A DNA stretch of 64,000 bases from Planctomycetia bacterium (GCA_026401035.1 JAPLNR010000062.1:78925-142924), one strand, 5' to 3'; numbered from the stretch's first letter, positions 52,145 through 61,765 are shown. A program made the numbers and translations. Notes: generated by a model from the letters alone, not told the origin.

Positions 52145-53988
52145 CACGGCTGCGAGACCTCCTCCTTCCGCCGGCGGGCCGATTCATGCTCGAAGAGCAG
52201 CCGATAGTAGGTGTCGATGGCCTGCTGATGCGAGGGGAAGGCCGCCGCGTCGCCAGACTGCGGGCGGAGCGGCTGCGATTGCTCGGGCAGGAGTGCCCAC
52301 GGGCGGTCGACACCGGCCGTGCCAAACACGAGGTCGATGCCAGTCGTCGCCGTGGCGTCCGTGCCGGATCTTGGCGACGCGGTCGTCGCCGAGGGCACGC
52401 CGCCGGCGCCATCATCGGCAGCGGTCGAGCCCCTTGGAGCCGCCTGATCGGAGGGCCCGGTTCCGCTCGCGGCCACCGCGTCCGGCAGGGTCGCATCCGC
52501 GAGTCGATTGAGTTGGTCAAGCACTCCGGAAAACTCATCGGCGCTTTGCCGGATCAGCGCGGAACTCGGATCGCCGGCAAACTGGGATCCGTTCGCGGCC
52601 GTCGGTGCCGCCATGCCGAGCAGCAGAGCCGCTCGCTCGAGCAGCACGGCGTTGCTGGTCGCCTCCCGCACCGCAGCGGCCAGCCGGTGATCACGGATCG
52701 CGGCGCAGGATTCCACCTGCGCAGACTCGTCGATCGCCGCGAGCAATCCCACAGCCTCGTCGATGCCCGCCGTGGCGGCGTCCGTGGCGGTATCTGTGGC
52801 AGCCGCGGACGACAGCAGCGTCGCACGATCAGCCGTCACTCCCTCCAGACAGCCCTGCTGCAGCAGGGCTGTCTGCATGAGCAGCCCGCGGCGCCGCGGT
52901 GGCAGATCGATGAGCGCCGCGCCGGGCGCGGCGTTGAACCAACTGGTCAGCACGGCGGCCAGCCGCCCCTGGAATTCGGCTGCGGCGGCGATGCCGGCGG
53001 CGGCGCGGGAGACCGCCGACAGCGTGCCGAGTGAGTGCCGTACCGCGGCGATCAGCCCGGCGTCGACGGGGGCTTCTTCCAGCCGGGATCCGGCAACCGG
53101 AATCTCGCCGAACTGTTCCTCCAGTCGCGTGAGTTCATGGGCCATGAAGGCGAGCAGACCGCTTCCAGCCCGGCCCGGAAATGCCGCGCGGGCCACACGG
53201 CTCGAATCGGCGAGCGTGGCGACTGTCTGCAGAAGTGGCTTCCGCAGCGGTGCTGCCGCGTTCAAGGCCGGGCCCGCACGAGCCGCCTCGATCTGTCGCC
53301 AGAGGGCCAGCGTCGCCGTGGCGACCGACCGGGGCTGCCGCTCTCCTGCTGCCGACGCGGGCCCCGCACCGGCCGCTGTGGCCGCCTGTTCCGCGAGCGA
53401 CTGAATCCTGCCCATCCGAACGGCGACGAGGGCGAGGCCCAGCAACGCGGCCGTGCCCGCTGCCGCCAGCAGCAGGTGTCGCGCACCGCCGGCAATCGGC
53501 GGCCTGGCGATGCTGTCGGCCACCTCGGCGGCCTGGGCGATCGCCAACGCCTTGAGCGCAGGAGATCCTCCGCGGTCAGCCCCGGCGGGAGTCGCACCGC
53601 CACACTGCTGCTCCCCCAGAAACCCGATCGCCCGCGAAATTCGCTCGCCGAGTTCGGGCTGCGCCTGTTCGGTGGCGATCGCGATCCGCAGCCGCGTGGG
53701 CCAGACTGGAAAAGCTGCCCGCACCACGGGCCACGCAGTCGCAACGGCCGTGGCCGCCGCGATGGCGTTCAGAATCCGGATGTCGATGACTGGCCCCTGC
53801 GCCGCCGCCACCAGCCCTGCGAGCGCGAGCAGCGCACACCACGTGCCGGCAGCGGCGCAGGCGATTCTGCCGCTGATCCCGAGCACGTGCACCACGCGGG
53901 CGGTGGCCACGCGGCGATCGATCGCTCGCTGGAGAACGTCCGCTGCCGTCTCGAGCTGGGGTTCCGTTTGCTGGTGTGGCCGTGGCAT
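52144..53988 (-). CDS. Large unassigned membrane protein
   Basis: This 614-residue, Ala-rich protein has two helices near residues 45-95 (ACAAAGTWCALLALAGLVAAAQ and an ILNAIAAATAVATAW segment) and a third near 175-195 (LLLAAAGTAALLGLALVAVRM). The rest is a long helical outer region with few motifs. In the second half, L-S-S-A-A-A-T-D-T-A-T-D-A-A and similar low-complexity stretches appear. I do not recognise a family. The position between the BatA/vWA gene and the cyclase-repeat gene is typical of MoxR clusters in this phylum, where such a protein often occurs. It starts at 53988, sharing a base with the upstream stop (TGATG). Confidence 0.7.
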   Translation of the reverse strand: MPRPHQQTEPQLETAADVLQRAIDRRVATARVVHVLGISGRIACAAAGTWCALLALAGLVAAAQGPVIDIRILNAIAAATAVATAWPVVRAAFPVWPTRLRIAIATEQAQPELGERISRAIGFLGEQQCGGATPAGADRGGSPALKALAIAQAAEVADSIARPPIAGGARHLLLAAAGTAALLGLALVAVRMGRIQSLAEQAATAAGAGPASAAGERQPRSVATATLALWRQIEAARAGPALNAAAPLRKPLLQTVATLADSSRVARAAFPGRAGSGLLAFMAHELTRLEEQFGEIPVAGSRLEEAPVDAGLIAAVRHSLGTLSAVSRAAAGIAAAAEFQGRLAAVLTSWFNAAPGAALIDLPPRRRGLLMQTALLQQGCLEGVTADRATLLSSAAATDTATDAATAGIDEAVGLLAAIDESAQVESCAAIRDHRLAAAVREATSNAVLLERAALLLGMAAPTAANGSQFAGDPSSALIRQSADEFSGVLDQLNRLADATLPDAVAASGTGPSDQAAPRGSTAADDGAGGVPSATTASPRSGTDATATTGIDLVFGTAGVDRPWALLPEQSQPLRPQSGDAAAFPSHQQAIDTYYRLLFEHESARRRKEEVSQP

Positions 53989-56900
53989 CAAGGCATCCCC
54001 TGACCCGCCCGCTGCGACCACTCAAAGACACACGCTGCGAGCAAGGCGAGCATGAGCAGGTGCATCGTCGACGGGCTGAATGGCCGGGCTGAAGGTGTGT
54101 CGGCTCTGCCGGCCGCGAGCAGACGGATTCTCGCGGGCAGCGATGCGACGGCTGCGAGCGGCACGACGGCGCCCCCGCTGGCGATCGCGGCCGCCTGCAT
54201 GGCATCGGCGGTGGCCGGCGGCCCCGGGCGTTCATCCACCGGCGGCACGACAAAAAACTCTCGCCACACTGTTTCCGTTTGCGGCGACGAAGGGGATTCG
54301 GGAGCCACGGGAACGATCAGCGTGAGTGTGTGCCAGCCTGGCTCGAGGTCGTCGATGCTGATGGTCGTCCGCAAGGCGGCGAGTGCTTCGCCTCGGCCAT
54401 CGGGCCGAGTGAGTTTCAATTGCCAGCCGGCACGATCGGCATTGGGTCGCGTCGACGCGATGTCGATCCGCGACACGTCGCCGGCAACCGGCCGCAGCGG
54501 CCGGATGTCGATGGTGGCGGGCGCATGCCGCGCGAGCATGCGGCCTTCGGCCAGACGCACCAGCGCATGCCGCCAATACACGGTGTAGCCCCCGCTCCCG
54601 GCAACCTGTGACGAAACGGGGGCGGCGGCCGCTGGGGTGCCCCGCAACCGCCAACTCGCAAAGAACTGGCCGAGCACGGAGCCGGCCCCGTACTGGTCGA
54701 GGACGATCGCCGGCCGTGCCAGGGCTCCGCTCGGCTCGGCCACTGCGAGCACGCGGGCGGTCGGACGAAGACGGACGCCGCCGGCGAGCATGCTGACCTC
54801 GGGCGTGGCCGATCCCGCTGCCGAAAGAGCTCCGACGGGAACCCAGCCCGACTGCCAGCCGGCCGGCAGCCAGCGCAGAAGCGCGGCACCGTCTGCCCTG
54901 ACGGTGTCATCTGCGGCGGGCGTGGCGGGCAGGAGTTCGCCGAGACCACCAGTTGCCGTCGCGCCGCTGCCGCTCCAACGGCGGCCGGGAATCCACGCCA
55001 CGCCGAGACCATCCTCGCGGACCGCCGTGAGTAGGCCGGTGATCGAGTCGTTGGCTAGATCCGCGCCGCAAACATCGCCGAGCACGACCGCATCGAACCG
55101 GCTCCACTCGGCGGCCGTCGCGGGCAGCGGTGCGTTGAGTCGCGCAGGCGGCGTGCTTTTTGGAGCCACTGCCAGGCTGCGGCCGCGGGCGTCGAGCAGG
55201 CACGACTCGACGCGGAAGCGCCGGTCGGTGGCCAGGAGATGCTCCAGAAATCGAAATTCGAACCGGGGCGACGCATCGATGAGCAGCACCGGCACCGGTT
55301 CGTCCACCACCCGCGTCGCGGTGACGATGGCCCCGGCGAGTGCGTCGCCGCCGGACTCCGCTTCCGCGCTGCCTGCCTGCACGACGAGCGTCTGCGGGCC
55401 TGACTCCGCCGGCTGCCAGCGGATTTCTCCGACAAAGCGGGCGGGCATCGCGATGTCGGGTTGCGGGTGCAAGACGCCTTCGGCCAGCCTGCGGCCGTCG
55501 CGGGCGGTGAGGGTCACCGGCACCCGATCGGGCTGCGATGGTGCCTCCGCCTCGACGCGCACCGCGACCTCCTCGCCGCGCCAGATGATCCGGGGCAGTC
55601 GGGCTTCCGTGATGGTGACTCGTGGGAAGGCATCGTCGGACGTGGCGTCCGCGCCGCGGCCGCCCACCGGGATCGCGATCAGCGGAATACCACGGCCGCG
55701 CGCGAAGCGGCCGGCATGCTCCCAGGTCGCGCCCGCCGTGATCATGCCGTCGCTGGCAACGGCGATCGCCGACCAGCGGTCGCCACCAGCGGCGATTATT
55801 TCCTCGACGGCGTCGCCGAGCCGGCTGGCCCGCGGAGCGACCGGAATGGTCTCGATGGCAGCGGCCGTTCGCAGGTCCGCGGCAGCGATCGGCGTGAGTT
55901 CTCGGGCGACGGTGAAATACGAGACCTCCCAGTTCGAGCCGGCGGCCGCCGTGATCGCTTGTCGAACAGCCTGCAGTCGCGAGACAGCCCCGGATGGATC
56001 GGCCGGCGGGCCGGCGTCCGCCGTCGCCATGCTCGGAGACACGTCGATCAACAGGGCGGGCCGGCGGCGGCCTTCGTCATCCCCGGTGTGATGTTCTTGC
56101 GGCCCCGCGCCGACGAACAACGCGACCAGCGTGGCGAGAATCACGGTTCGGGCCAGCCACTGCAGCAGCGGCCGCTCCGGCACGGCGGTCGCATGAGCCT
56201 GCCGGCTGGCGAGCCGCCACGAAAGGAACGGCTCCGCCAGCGCGAGCAGCAGCGCGGCGGCGAGGAGCAGTCGGGCCGGCGGCAGTTGGTCGAGCAGGAA
56301 TTGAACCGGTGTCGCGGCCGCCGCAGTTCGCCGGACAAAGTTCCTGGACTGCGGATCGGGATCGCCGCCGAACTCGGCGTCGAGCAGCCTCGTCGCGAGC
56401 CGATCGACCATCGGCACGAACGCGGGCCAGACGGTCAGATCGCTCCACGCCTCCGGTTCCCCGAGTGCAAGCGGCAGTGCCGACACGCAGATTCTGCCAC
56501 CGCCGACGCGGGTTTCGACGAGCAGCGGCCTGCCATCGGGCACGGTGCGGGCGAGCACCGTCGTCGCAAACGATCCGTCAGGCGGCGGCAGCGCGAGTTC
56601 GGCGAACGCGGTGACGCTCGGGCCGGGGAGCGTCGAAAACGAGGCCGTTTCCGACGCTCTGGTCACGAAGTCGGCAAGCGTCGGATCGATGGCGATGCGC
56701 TGCCCTGCCCCATCGGCACGGCCGGCGATGGTGATACCGGCCAGCGTCCCGAGCCAGTCCGAGAGCCTGCGCTGGGCGGGACCTGCCACCGTCTGCGGCC
56801 CGATCAGCACCAGCAGCGCGGCGCCGCGGTCGACGGCCCGCGCGATGCCTGCGCCGGCACCGTCGGCCGACTCGAAATCGAACGGCAGGCTGCCGTCTGT

Positions 56901-57542
56901 GCCAATGACGAGCGTGCCGGCGGCGGCGGGCGGCTCACCGGAACCGCCCGACAACACGGCCGCGAGTGACTGCGGACTCACGACATCGACCGCGGGAATG
57001 CCCTCGTCCGGTGAATCCTCCGCTCGCCGGAATCCGCCCGACTCACAGAGGGCCTTGATGGCAAGCCGCAGGGCCGAGGCGGGCGGTGCCGTGGCCGGGT
57101 CGGCGGGCGTCGGTCCCACGGCTGGTTCGACGAGGATGATCCGCCGCCGCGGGCTGGTGCCGGCGACGACCTGCTCGACGCCCCGCACGGACCCGCCATC
57201 TGCGGAATCCCGCCGATCGATGAGCGGCCGGGCGGCGCCCACGATCGCCAGCAGGAGCACGAGCGCCCGCAGCAGCACGAGCGGCAGCGAGACACCGCTT
57301 TTTGAAAGCCCCGCACGGCGGGCAGCCCGGGCCACGATGTCGATCGCCGCCCACCGAACCGTGCGGGGTTTGGCGACCAGCATGCGGGCAACGATGAACG
57401 GCAGGATCACGGCCGGCAGCCAAAGCAGCATCCACGGCAGATCCCAGCCGATCCCCATGCCGCGCGTGTCCATGCCGCGCATGCCCATGACGCGCATACC
57501 AAGAACACACATGCCCAGCACGGCCATCTCGCCCGGCATCAT
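53988..57542 (-). CDS. BatA/von Willebrand-type large membrane protein
   Basis: This 1184-residue protein has an N-terminal BatA-like part: after a methionine-rich start (MGMRGMDTRGMGIGW) come two helices (WMLLWLPAVILPFIVARML and SLPLVLLRALVLLLAIVGAA). A vWA-like segment, RPALLIDVSPSMATA (about 490), suggests MIDAS binding by D-x-S-x-S, here D-V-S-P-S. A class-I amidotransferase-like region follows (VPVLLIDASPRFEFRFLEHLL, about 755). A C-terminal helix closes the chain (TMHLLMLALLAACVFEW). It should work with the MoxR ATPase on protein complexes in the cell envelope. Several in-frame ATGs are possible starts. Confidence 0.82.
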   Translation of the reverse strand: MMPGEMAVLGMCVLGMRVMGMRGMDTRGMGIGWDLPWMLLWLPAVILPFIVARMLVAKPRTVRWAAIDIVARAARRAGLSKSGVSLPLVLLRALVLLLAIVGAARPLIDRRDSADGGSVRGVEQVVAGTSPRRRIILVEPAVGPTPADPATAPPASALRLAIKALCESGGFRRAEDSPDEGIPAVDVVSPQSLAAVLSGGSGEPPAAAGTLVIGTDGSLPFDFESADGAGAGIARAVDRGAALLVLIGPQTVAGPAQRRLSDWLGTLAGITIAGRADGAGQRIAIDPTLADFVTRASETASFSTLPGPSVTAFAELALPPPDGSFATTVLARTVPDGRPLLVETRVGGGRICVSALPLALGEPEAWSDLTVWPAFVPMVDRLATRLLDAEFGGDPDPQSRNFVRRTAAAATPVQFLLDQLPPARLLLAAALLLALAEPFLSWRLASRQAHATAVPERPLLQWLARTVILATLVALFVGAGPQEHHTGDDEGRRRPALLIDVSPSMATADAGPPADPSGAVSRLQAVRQAITAAAGSNWEVSYFTVARELTPIAAADLRTAAAIETIPVAPRASRLGDAVEEIIAAGGDRWSAIAVASDGMITAGATWEHAGRFARGRGIPLIAIPVGGRGADATSDDAFPRVTITEARLPRIIWRGEEVAVRVEAEAPSQPDRVPVTLTARDGRRLAEGVLHPQPDIAMPARFVGEIRWQPAESGPQTLVVQAGSAEAESGGDALAGAIVTATRVVDEPVPVLLIDASPRFEFRFLEHLLATDRRFRVESCLLDARGRSLAVAPKSTPPARLNAPLPATAAEWSRFDAVVLGDVCGADLANDSITGLLTAVREDGLGVAWIPGRRWSGSGATATGGLGELLPATPAADDTVRADGAALLRWLPAGWQSGWVPVGALSAAGSATPEVSMLAGGVRLRPTARVLAVAEPSGALARPAIVLDQYGAGSVLGQFFASWRLRGTPAAAAPVSSQVAGSGGYTVYWRHALVRLAEGRMLARHAPATIDIRPLRPVAGDVSRIDIASTRPNADRAGWQLKLTRPDGRGEALAALRTTISIDDLEPGWHTLTLIVPVAPESPSSPQTETVWREFFVVPPVDERPGPPATADAMQAAAIASGGAVVPLAAVASLPARIRLLAAGRADTPSARPFSPSTMHLLMLALLAACVFEWSQRAGQGMP

Positions 57543-57544
57543 GG

Positions 57545-58573
57545 TCACACGCTCCGCGGGCGTGACACGAGCAGCCGCGCGATGATCGCGTCGGGCGTGA
57601 CTCCTTCGCTGTCGGCTTCGAACGTGGTCACCAGACGATGCCGGAGCACGGCGGTCGCAGACCGTTCGACGTCGCGAATTTCGGCGCAGGGCCGGCCGTC
57701 GAGCGCCGCATGGGCTTTCGCCGCCAACACGAGAAACTGGCTGGCCCGCGGGCCGGCCCCAAACCGCACGAGCCCCCGCAGCCAGTGCGGTGCTTCGGGC
57801 GCCTGCGGCCGCGTGGCCCGCACCAGATCGATGGCGTGCTTCATCACGTGGTCGGCCACCGGCAGGCTCCGTACGAGCCGCGCCGCGTCGGCAAGCGCGG
57901 CGCGGTCGATCACCGGAGCAACGGCCGCGCATGCGGGGCCGGTCGTCCGGCGGACGATCTCGAGTTCCTCCGCGTCATCGGGATAGTCGACGCGGATCAG
58001 AAACATGAACCTGTCAAGCTGGCCCTCCGGCAGCGGGTAGGTGCCCTCCTGCTCGATCGGATTCCGCGTCGCGAGCACGAAGAACGGATCCGGCAGCGGG
58101 TGGCGGACGCCCCCCACGGTGACCTGCCCCTCCTGCATCGCCTCGAGTACCGCCGACTGCGTCTTCGGCGGCGCGCGATTGATCTCGTCGGCAAGAAGCA
58201 CGTGCTTGAAGATTGGCCCCGCCAGGAATCGCAGCCGGCGGGTGCCCAACGTGCGATCCTCCTCGAGCACCTCCGTACCGATGATGTCGGCCGGCATCAG
58301 GTCGGGAGTGAACTGGATCCGGCCGAAGTCGAGCGCCAGCGACTGGGCAAGCGACTTCACGATCAGCGTCTTCGCGAGCCCCGGCACACCCTCGAGCAGG
58401 CAATGCCCCCCGCAGACGATCGCGGCGAGCAGGTCGCCGAGCACGTCCCGCTGGCCGACGATCACCGGCTCGAGGGCCGCAAGAAACTTCTCTTTGAGCC
58501 GGCTGACAGCCGCCAGCGCGGCGGCATCGCTCGTGGTTGCGACGGCGGGTTCGGGCCGCAAGGCGGAGGTCAT
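57545..58573 (-). CDS. MoxR-family AAA+ ATPase
   Basis: This 342-residue protein has Walker A CLLEGVPGLAKTLIV, Walker B VLLADEINRAPPKTQSAVLE, sensor 1 FVLATRNPIEQEGTYPLPEGQLDRFMF, and the lid domain at the C-terminus. MoxR ATPases are chaperones for metal insertion or complex assembly and normally sit next to a DUF58 and a vWA gene. Here the DUF58 gene is absent: the next gene, two bases on, is the BatA/vWA protein. The start overlaps the upstream gene (ATGA). Confidence 0.95.
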   Translation of the reverse strand: MTSALRPEPAVATTSDAAALAAVSRLKEKFLAALEPVIVGQRDVLGDLLAAIVCGGHCLLEGVPGLAKTLIVKSLAQSLALDFGRIQFTPDLMPADIIGTEVLEEDRTLGTRRLRFLAGPIFKHVLLADEINRAPPKTQSAVLEAMQEGQVTVGGVRHPLPDPFFVLATRNPIEQEGTYPLPEGQLDRFMFLIRVDYPDDAEELEIVRRTTGPACAAVAPVIDRAALADAARLVRSLPVADHVMKHAIDLVRATRPQAPEAPHWLRGLVRFGAGPRASQFLVLAAKAHAALDGRPCAEIRDVERSATAVLRHRLVTTFEADSEGVTPDAIIARLLVSRPRSV

Positions 58574-59472
58574 GGTTTTTCCTGGTGGGGTGGGGCGGTA
58601 GCCATCGGGCGACCGTCGCGGCGGAACGAAGCGACCGTGCCCGCCAGCGTGTCGACGCCGATTCGATCCTCCTGCAGGCGGGCCGTACGGCGGCGGGCTG
58701 CATGGTCGATGCCGTCGGTGGCGATGGCCGAGCCCAGTGGCCGCGTCCAGATTGGCCGGCCATCGCGGGCGTCGAATGCCGCGAGGTACAGCCAGTCGGA
58801 TGGCACACGGCTGCGGACGACGCAGACGACGAGTTGTGCATCGGCTGTCGGTGGTCCGTCGAAGCTGGTCGGCTGTGGCGGACCGTCACCTTGAATGACG
58901 AGCGGCGGTGGAGCGATCCATGCGAGCCGGCCTTCCGCGGCGGAAGACATGTCGAGGCAGACGAGCGCCGCGTCAGCGTTGAACTCGTCCCTGGCCGAGA
59001 GCCCGTCGAGCACCGCGAACACGCGGGCCCCCGCGACAGCGGCCGGCAGCGGAGTCTGTGCCGCGGCGCGTGAATCCCGCAGCATCCGCGCCGAGACGCC
59101 CCGGGGAAAGATCAGGCTGTCGGTCGCGTTCGGCGCATCCTTCCAGGGAGGCCGGCCATCGGAGAGCCGCACGGCGTGGATACCCCGGCCACTGTTCCAG
59201 ACGAACAGGTTTCCACAGAGCATCGGCTCCGCCGCTTCGGCATCGAGGCCGGTGATTTGCTGCCAGCGGGATTTGACGGCGGCCGGCGTTGGAGCCGGGC
59301 TGGGTGCATTCTCGATCGTGGTCCCATTCCCGGTCGTGGTCTCGGTGGCACCGCCCAACGCGGACGCCGACAAACAGACCGCCGACAAACAGGCCGCCGC
59401 CAGCAGGGCTGCCCGCGGCCGCCGGGGTCCGATTGGATGATTTGTGCGGGGCAGGTGGGCTGGTCGAGCCAT
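58570..59472 (-). CDS. Quinoprotein-like exported protein, short
   Basis: This 300-residue protein has an N-terminal signal (AALLAAACLSAVCLSASA). Beta-propeller-like repeats with NLFVWNSGRGIHAVRLSDGRPPW and LAAFDARDGRPIWTRPLG follow, the A-x-D-x-x-x-G-x-x-x-W pattern of PQQ/BamB-like propellers. With only a few repeats it is shorter than a full propeller and may be a truncated relative of the large quinoprotein-like proteins seen in planctomycete MoxR clusters. ATG at 59472 is chosen; longer starts lie in the tatC upstream region. It overlaps moxR by four bases. Confidence 0.68.
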   Translation of the reverse strand: MARPAHLPRTNHPIGPRRPRAALLAAACLSAVCLSASALGGATETTTGNGTTIENAPSPAPTPAAVKSRWQQITGLDAEAAEPMLCGNLFVWNSGRGIHAVRLSDGRPPWKDAPNATDSLIFPRGVSARMLRDSRAAAQTPLPAAVAGARVFAVLDGLSARDEFNADAALVCLDMSSAAEGRLAWIAPPPLVIQGDGPPQPTSFDGPPTADAQLVVCVVRSRVPSDWLYLAAFDARDGRPIWTRPLGSAIATDGIDHAARRRTARLQEDRIGVDTLAGTVASFRRDGRPMATAPPHQEKP

Positions 59473-59570
59473 GAAAGATCCCGCGAGAGAGGCCGGAATC
59501 CCGGCAGGCAGAACACATTTGAAGTATAAGTCGAGGAAGAATTCCACGGAAACCGCCCGAGCATTTCCCC

Positions 59571-60638
59571 ATGCCCCGACTTCAGGACGAAGACCTGTTC
59601 CAGACCTCGACGATGACGTTCGGCGAGCATCTCGAGGAACTGCGGGTCTGCCTGATCCGGGCGGCGGCCGGGCTGGCGGTGGCCGTGCTCGCGGGCTTCT
59701 TCATGGCCCGGCCGGTGGTTCATCTGATCGAGCAGCCGCTCCGCCGCGCGTTGGGCAATTACTACACGGAGCGGTCGATCGAGACCTTCGACGGCTGGCA
59801 GCCCCGTGTTGCCGGTGGGGCCGCCCTGCCCTACTCCCGCACCGAGCTGGTCGACGCCGTCGAGCGGCATGGGCTGTCTTTCGAACTCCGCGAGGTGCAT
59901 GCCGACCGGTTGGCCCGCGTGCTTCAGCCGCCGGCCGACAGTCCTGTCGAAGAGCAACCCCCTGCTAGGAGCGGGGGGGCGGCATTCGATCCGGACACGC
60001 TTGTGCCGGTGCTCCTCTGGCAGCCCCTCGCCAAGGACGCCCGCGTCAGCATCACCACGCTGTCGGCCCAGGAGGCGTTTGGCATCTACGTGAAGGCCGC
60101 GCTGCTCGTGGGCGTTGTCCTCTCGAGCCCGTGGATCTTCTACCAACTCTGGACGTTCGTGGCCGCGGGGCTGTATCCGCACGAGAAGCGTTGGGTGCGG
60201 CTCTTTCTCCCGGTGAGCATCGGACTGTTTCTGGCCGGCGTGTCGTTGGCGTTCTTCTTCGTCTTCGACTTCGTGCTCGACTACCTGTTGCAGTTCAACC
60301 AGTGGCTGGGCCTCGACCCCGATCCTCGAATCAGCGAATGGCTGTCGTTCGTGCTGATCCTGCCCATCGGATTCGGGCTCGGCTTCCAACTGCCGCTCGT
60401 GATGCTCTTCCTCGAGCGGATCGGCGTATTCGACGTGGAGACCTACTCTTCCCAGTGGCGGATCGCGGTGATCGTGATCTTCGTCGTGTCGGCGGTGCTC
60501 ACGCCTGCCGATCCGTACAGCCTGCTCTTCCTGGCGGTGCCGCTCTGCCTGCTCTATTTCGGCGGCCTCGCGATCTGCCGCTGGCTGCCGGCCGCGGGGG
60601 CCTCACCGCGCCACGAACGCCAGCCAGTAAAAAAATGA
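59571..60638 (+). CDS. tatC: TatC, twin-arginine translocase, with loop insertion
   Basis: This 355-residue protein begins with the TatC mark MTFGEHLEELRVCLIRAAAG. After helix 1 there is an extra region of about 100 residues (roughly 60-160) before LSAQEAFGIYVKAALLVGVVLSSPW, where the usual first outer loop should be only some 40-50 residues. Further marks are PHEKRWV and FGLGFQLPLVMLFLERIGV; six helices are seen in all. It recognises twin-arginine signals; folded cofactor proteins of the locus, such as Rieske, may depend on it. The 3' end overlaps the convergent DUF420 gene by 36 bases. Confidence 0.93.
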   Translation: MPRLQDEDLFQTSTMTFGEHLEELRVCLIRAAAGLAVAVLAGFFMARPVVHLIEQPLRRALGNYYTERSIETFDGWQPRVAGGAALPYSRTELVDAVERHGLSFELREVHADRLARVLQPPADSPVEEQPPARSGGAAFDPDTLVPVLLWQPLAKDARVSITTLSAQEAFGIYVKAALLVGVVLSSPWIFYQLWTFVAAGLYPHEKRWVRLFLPVSIGLFLAGVSLAFFFVFDFVLDYLLQFNQWLGLDPDPRISEWLSFVLILPIGFGLGFQLPLVMLFLERIGVFDVETYSSQWRIAVIVIFVVSAVLTPADPYSLLFLAVPLCLLYFGGLAICRWLPAAGASPRHERQPVKK

Positions 60639-61133
60639 GCCGGTGATGGCGGTGAGCACCAGGTCGAGGCCGGCGATCCGCGCCATGAGCATGTGCCGCG
60701 GGCTGTGAGCCCCGGGTGCCGGCGGCGTGGGGAACCGCCGGGAGGCCTCCCACAGCACCCAGATCAGGAGCACGAGCGTCGACACGGCGAAAATAAGGTG
60801 GATCCCCAGGGCCGTGAGCACCCCCGCCGGCCACCAGGGACTGGCCGCGGCGCGAAGTTTCCAGTCGCTCACGAGCCGCACGTCGATCTCGAAAATGACG
60901 ATGGCCGCGAGGAGCGCCGTGGCAATCACCCACTGCAGCCGTTTGTGGGCCGCGAAGTTTCGCCGGTTGCGGACCAGATGCACGCTCCAGGCGAGGAGCG
61001 GCAGCACCGCGAGGAGTCCGACGAGCACCACATCCATGCCCAGTGATGCGCGGGTTCCCAAAAAGCCGTCGATGCCGTTCGGAGCCGGTGCGGAAACAAC
61101 TGCAGCGGGCTCGGCCTCGGTATCGCGATTCAA
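60603..61133 (-). CDS. DUF420-type membrane protein, second copy
   Basis: This 176-residue protein has four helices with histidines in the DUF420 positions: SVHLVRNRRNFAAHKRLQW, IHLIFAVSTLVLLIWVLW and a final helix (LDLVLTAITGSFFYWLAFVA). It is more diverged than the copy at 9709-10227. The role is unknown; the family is linked to oxidase assembly or similar haem/copper membrane enzymes. The start is TTG at 61133, backed by GGAGAG seven bases upstream. Confidence 0.7.
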   Translation of the reverse strand: MNRDTEAEPAAVVSAPAPNGIDGFLGTRASLGMDVVLVGLLAVLPLLAWSVHLVRNRRNFAAHKRLQWVIATALLAAIVIFEIDVRLVSDWKLRAAASPWWPAGVLTALGIHLIFAVSTLVLLIWVLWEASRRFPTPPAPGAHSPRHMLMARIAGLDLVLTAITGSFFYWLAFVAR

Positions 61134-61237
61134 CGAAAAACTCTCCGGGAGCGGGAGCGGGGATCAAAAAGATGCTTTCCGGAAGTGTAGCCTGCCGCGA
61201 GTCGGGCACGCTGCCCCGCCACGCGAGAGCTGTCGAT

Positions 61238-61267
61238 TTGCAACCGGCGTGGACGCGTTGCTACGAT
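61238..61267 (+). promoter_or_regulatory. Promoter candidate of tRNA-Leu
   Basis: TTGCAA (61238-61243) and TACGAT (61262-61267) are 18 bases apart and end 11 bases before the tRNA, consistent with a short-leader tRNA transcript. Confidence 0.5.
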
Positions 61268-61278
61268 CGCGCGCCGCC

Positions 61279-61364
61279 GGCCGAGTGGCGAAACTGGCAG
61301 ACGCACGGGACTTAAAATCCCGGGGAGAGTCATCTCCGTGCGGGTTCAAGTCCCGCCTCGGCCA
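61279..61364 (+). tRNA. tRNA-Leu (anticodon UAA)
   Basis: An 86-base type II tRNA: acceptor GGCCGAG pairs with CTCGGCC, the D arm reads GCGAAACTGGCAGACGC, the anticodon loop CTTAAAA lies in a GGGA/TCCC stem with anticodon TAA, a long variable arm is formed by GGGGAGAGTCATCTCC, and the T arm GCGGGTTCAAGTCCCGC is complete. The discriminator is A and CCA is not encoded. All invariant bases seen fit a functional tRNA-Leu. Confidence 0.95.
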
Positions 61365-61534
61365 CTGACGGTCGCCTGTCGATCAATTTGGGGGGACTGG
61401 GTATGCCGCGGCACGCGGTCGGGGTGTCGGCGGCGCGGCGGTCTTGATTGCCGATCGCGGGGTCATTACCAATCCCGTCCCGACGCGTTCCGCACGGGAA
61501 CGATCCGGCAACCAGAGTCGCGAAAGGTGCATCG

Positions 61535-61765
61535 ATGCGGGAAGATGGCAGGCGTCCCCGGGTGGGAAAGCTGGTGGACTCGCCCCGCAATCGGTCTTCC
61601 GGCAGCGGAGTCGTGATTTGGATTCCCTGGCTGGTGGCCCCGATGTTCGCACTGATGCCGATCGGCGGTTGTGCCCTCGCCAACAACTACCGGAAGACGG
61701 TCGCCGCGGCGACCGGGCCAGCGGTCGTGCCGGTGGCAGCGGTTGTGACGGCGGGCTGGAACTAA
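61535..61765 (+). CDS. Small exported protein candidate
   Basis: This 76-codon frame has AAAGG upstream of the ATG at 61535. The product has a basic N-terminus (MREDGRRPRVGKLVDS) and a helix with a possible lipobox (WLVAPMFALMPIGGC), then a short tail. There is no known family, and it lies between a tRNA and a chemotaxis gene. The coding status is uncertain; it is listed because start signal and lipobox agree. Confidence 0.35.
   Translation: MREDGRRPRVGKLVDSPRNRSSGSGVVIWIPWLVAPMFALMPIGGCALANNYRKTVAAATGPAVVPVAAVVTAGWN

Noticed and set aside
57543..57932. Upstream extension of the BatA-like frame to 57932
   Set aside because: The added residues are Arg-rich and overlap the MoxR lid domain in another frame; the ATG at 57542 follows the moxR stop by two bases.
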